This document shows, in pieces, positions 5,008-6,608 of a stretch of 6,608 nucleotides of DNA. How positions within the stretch are numbered: the stretch's first letter is position 1; every line of letters begins with the position of its first letter. The notes below the pieces were generated by a model, which was given only the letters and a program-made list of their open reading frames with translations, was not told the origin of the DNA and made no database searches. This DNA comes from an uncultured bacterium (GTDB taxonomy: Bacteria > Hydrogenedentota > Hydrogenedentia > Hydrogenedentales > JAEUWI01): positions 1 to 6,608 of the forward strand of contig CALAXS010000786.1 of the NCBI GenBank assembly GCA_937895305.1, given 5' to 3'. Both the position numbers and the translations under genes were made by a program.

Positions 5008-6608
5008 TCAGGGCATTGTATTCAGTGTGGTGTAGAGGACGTGTTCCAGATTCTGGCCTGTGGCTGTGCGTAGTTCAAGGACCAGTCGAAGTTGATCCAC
5101 GGGTTGTAAATCGGGGACATGAAGGGTTAGTTCCTGTCCATCTTCGCTGATGTCCACCTTTTGAACCTGCCAGGGGTCTGCGCCTTTTTTGTCGGGATTT
5201 TTCAGGGACCAGGGATCGGATCCGTATTCGGCGGTCCAGTGGTAATTCCAGGCGCTCAGATTGTAGTGGGCACAAAGGGAGGTGTAAGCGGGATCCAGCG
5301 GGCTGCTGAATCGTAGGGTAATTTTTTCGGATTGAACTGTATAGGCCGTGGGAACGCAACCTGCATCGCCTGTGTAGCGAAGCCGGACCAGACAACCGTC
5401 TTTGGATACGGCCTCGGTATCCCACCCTGTGAGGCCCACTGCATATACCTGGCCATCCACAGGGTTAGTGCGTGCCCGCATAATTCCTGCATCCCCCTGG
5501 AAGGGGAAGGCTACGGCAGCGGCATGGGGTTCGCCCTGGATGTCTGTGGGCAGCATGTAATAGAGCCAGCCTTTACCGAAACTGGTACCGAGAATGTTGC
5601 CTTTCAAGGGGCCGAAGCGTTCATCGTTCAGCCAGAGCGGGCTACCGGGTGAGTTATCGAATTCCTGTGGCAGGTAGAGCATAGGGCGTTTGAATGGCCC
5701 TGGTTTTTTGGGTTTTCTCTGGTAGACCCCGTAGAAGGCCCCTTCTTCGATGACATTGATTTCGTTCCCGGGGGTCCATTGCCCCTGGTTATCGGTAACG
5801 AGCAGGACATCGTCTTCTCCCATGGCCAGGCCGTTATTGACGCGAAAACCTTTGGCGATGATCTTGTGACTGCTTCCGTCGGGGCTGACCTGTATGACTG
5901 CACCGGGTTGGGTGTAGTCGGTGTAGAGGCCGGGTTTGACGTAATAGAAATATCCTTTGCTGTCCTGGACGAGGCCGAAATTGTAGGCATGGAATCCGTT
6001 GGCCACTTCCGGGTCGGTGAAGAAATGTTCGTAGTAGTCAGCTTCATCGTCGCCGTTGAAATCATGGAGGCGGATTATGGCGTCGCGACAGGTCACCATG
6101 ATCTTGTTTTCAACTACGAGCAGGCCCAGGGGTTCGAAGAGGCCTGCGGCATAGCGTTTCCAGGTGACCGTTTCGAGGTCATCGTCCAGTCCGTCAATAA
6201 CCCAGACATCGCCCCCGTAGGTGCAAAGAGCGAGGCGCCCGTCGGGAAAAAAGGCAAGGTCTGAGGGGCGCAGCCAGGCGTTCCAGGGATTTTCTTCGGG
6301 CAAATCCACGGTGTCCAGGGTATAAGGGAATGGTTCGGGATCTACCATTTTGTTCTTTTTGGGCCAGGTCGTTGGGTTATAGTGGGGTCGTGTGTTTTTC
6401 AGGTAGCCTGCTGTGGTTATCTTTTCGGCCCAACGCGGGGGACCGCCTTCTTTGACCGCAGCGAGGTCGAGTACGTCTGAATTTTCTTCGTTGTGTTGTC
6501 GGGCCTGTGCTTTGACCCATTCGAGTACGCCGCTGTTTTCACCGCTATACTGAAATACTTTGATGAAGAGGGCTTCTTCTGAGGGTGGAATTTCCAGGGC
6601 GAGGTGGT
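5008..6608 (-). CDS. Glucose/sorbosone-dehydrogenase-like beta-propeller protein, 5' end off window
   Basis: The frame stays open to the right edge, giving 532 visible C-terminal residues; the ATG at 6348-6346 is internal. Numbering from the edge, residues 1-20 (LALEIPPSEEALFIKVF) end an upstream domain. A linker with GGPPRW (54-59) precedes the propeller, which begins near 96 with TLDTVDLPEENPWNAW. Propeller signatures include DLAFFPDGRLALCTYGGDVW (116-135), LFEPLGL (156-162), a calcium-loop-like D-F-N-G-D-D-E-A-D (182-190) and VTDNQGQWTP (270-279). A beta-sandwich-like tail follows (about 410-532). This order matches large secreted proteins of Planctomycetota and Verrucomicrobiota, often annotated as membrane-bound or PVC-type dehydrogenase or DUF6797/heme-binding proteins. 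No CxxCH heme motif is visible here, so any cytochrome domain would lie upstream. The substrate is unknown and catalytic activity is unproven. The oxidoreductase gene follows 84 bases downstream on the same strand. Confidence 0.85.
   Translation of the reverse strand, partial: HLALEIPPSEEALFIKVFQYSGENSGVLEWVKAQARQHNEENSDVLDLAAVKEGGPPRWAEKITTAGYLKNTRPHYNPTTWPKKNKMVDPEPFPYTLDTVDLPEENPWNAWLRPSDLAFFPDGRLALCTYGGDVWVIDGLDDDLETVTWKRYAAGLFEPLGLLVVENKIMVTCRDAIIRLHDFNGDDEADYYEHFFTDPEVANGFHAYNFGLVQDSKGYFYYVKPGLYTDYTQPGAVIQVSPDGSSHKIIAKGFRVNNGLAMGEDDVLLVTDNQGQWTPGNEINVIEEGAFYGVYQRKPKKPGPFKRPMLYLPQEFDNSPGSPLWLNDERFGPLKGNILGTSFGKGWLYYMLPTDIQGEPHAAAVAFPFQGDAGIMRARTNPVDGQVYAVGLTGWDTEAVSKDGCLVRLRYTGDAGCVPTAYTVQSEKITLRFSSPLDPAYTSLCAHYNLSAWNYHWTAEYGSDPWSLKNPDKKGADPWQVQKVDISEDGQELTLHVPDLQPVDQLRLVLELRTATGQNLEHVLYTTLNTMP

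Noticed and set aside
5779..6264. Plus-strand open frame of 161 codons opposite the propeller gene
   Set aside because: It is antisense to conserved propeller motifs and has no domain signal of its own; a shadow frame.

Overview
The window holds five protein-coding genes and no RNA gene, insertion sequence or CRISPR array. Two features suggest a bacterium of the PVC group or a similar lineage such as Planctomycetota, Verrucomicrobiota, Lentisphaerota or Hydrogenedentota. One is a Tat-exported Gfo/Idh/MocA oxidoreductase. The other is a large beta-propeller protein of the glucose/sorbosone-dehydrogenase-like type. Both families are greatly expanded in those phyla. This placement is an inference from family content, not from a marker-gene tree.

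Layout: the plus-strand part runs from 1 to 2756. It begins inside gyrA (DNA gyrase subunit A; about the first 170 residues lie off the left edge), which ends at a strong intrinsic terminator (1999-2034). A separate small multi-pass membrane protein resembling the COG2426 'small multi-drug export' family follows. From 2825 to the right edge all genes are on the minus strand. Read in their direction they are a large beta-propeller protein (5' end beyond 6608), the Tat-signal Gfo/Idh/MocA oxidoreductase, and a small class I SAM-dependent methyltransferase that starts with GTG. The two gene sets converge on a 68-base gap carrying a palindrome of the 'GCATTCCCACGC...GTGGGAACGAG' type, which I recognise as a dispersed repeat of environmental bacteria.

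How the genes work together: gyrA is housekeeping and is closed off from its neighbours by its terminator. The propeller protein and the oxidoreductase lie in tandem, 84 bases apart, and could form a small carbohydrate-oxidation locus, with the oxidoreductase predicted to act outside the cytoplasm. The gap between them contains a 12-base dyad with 31-base centre spacing that could be an operator or an RNA hairpin. A hairpin after the oxidoreductase suggests the methyltransferase is transcribed on its own.

No stretch longer than 300 bases lacks a gene. I found no evidence of a new defence, mobile or otherwise undescribed system. The points most worth checking are the dispersed palindrome, the dyad at 4958-5000, and the unusual residues in GyrA beside the DNA-bending isoleucine.
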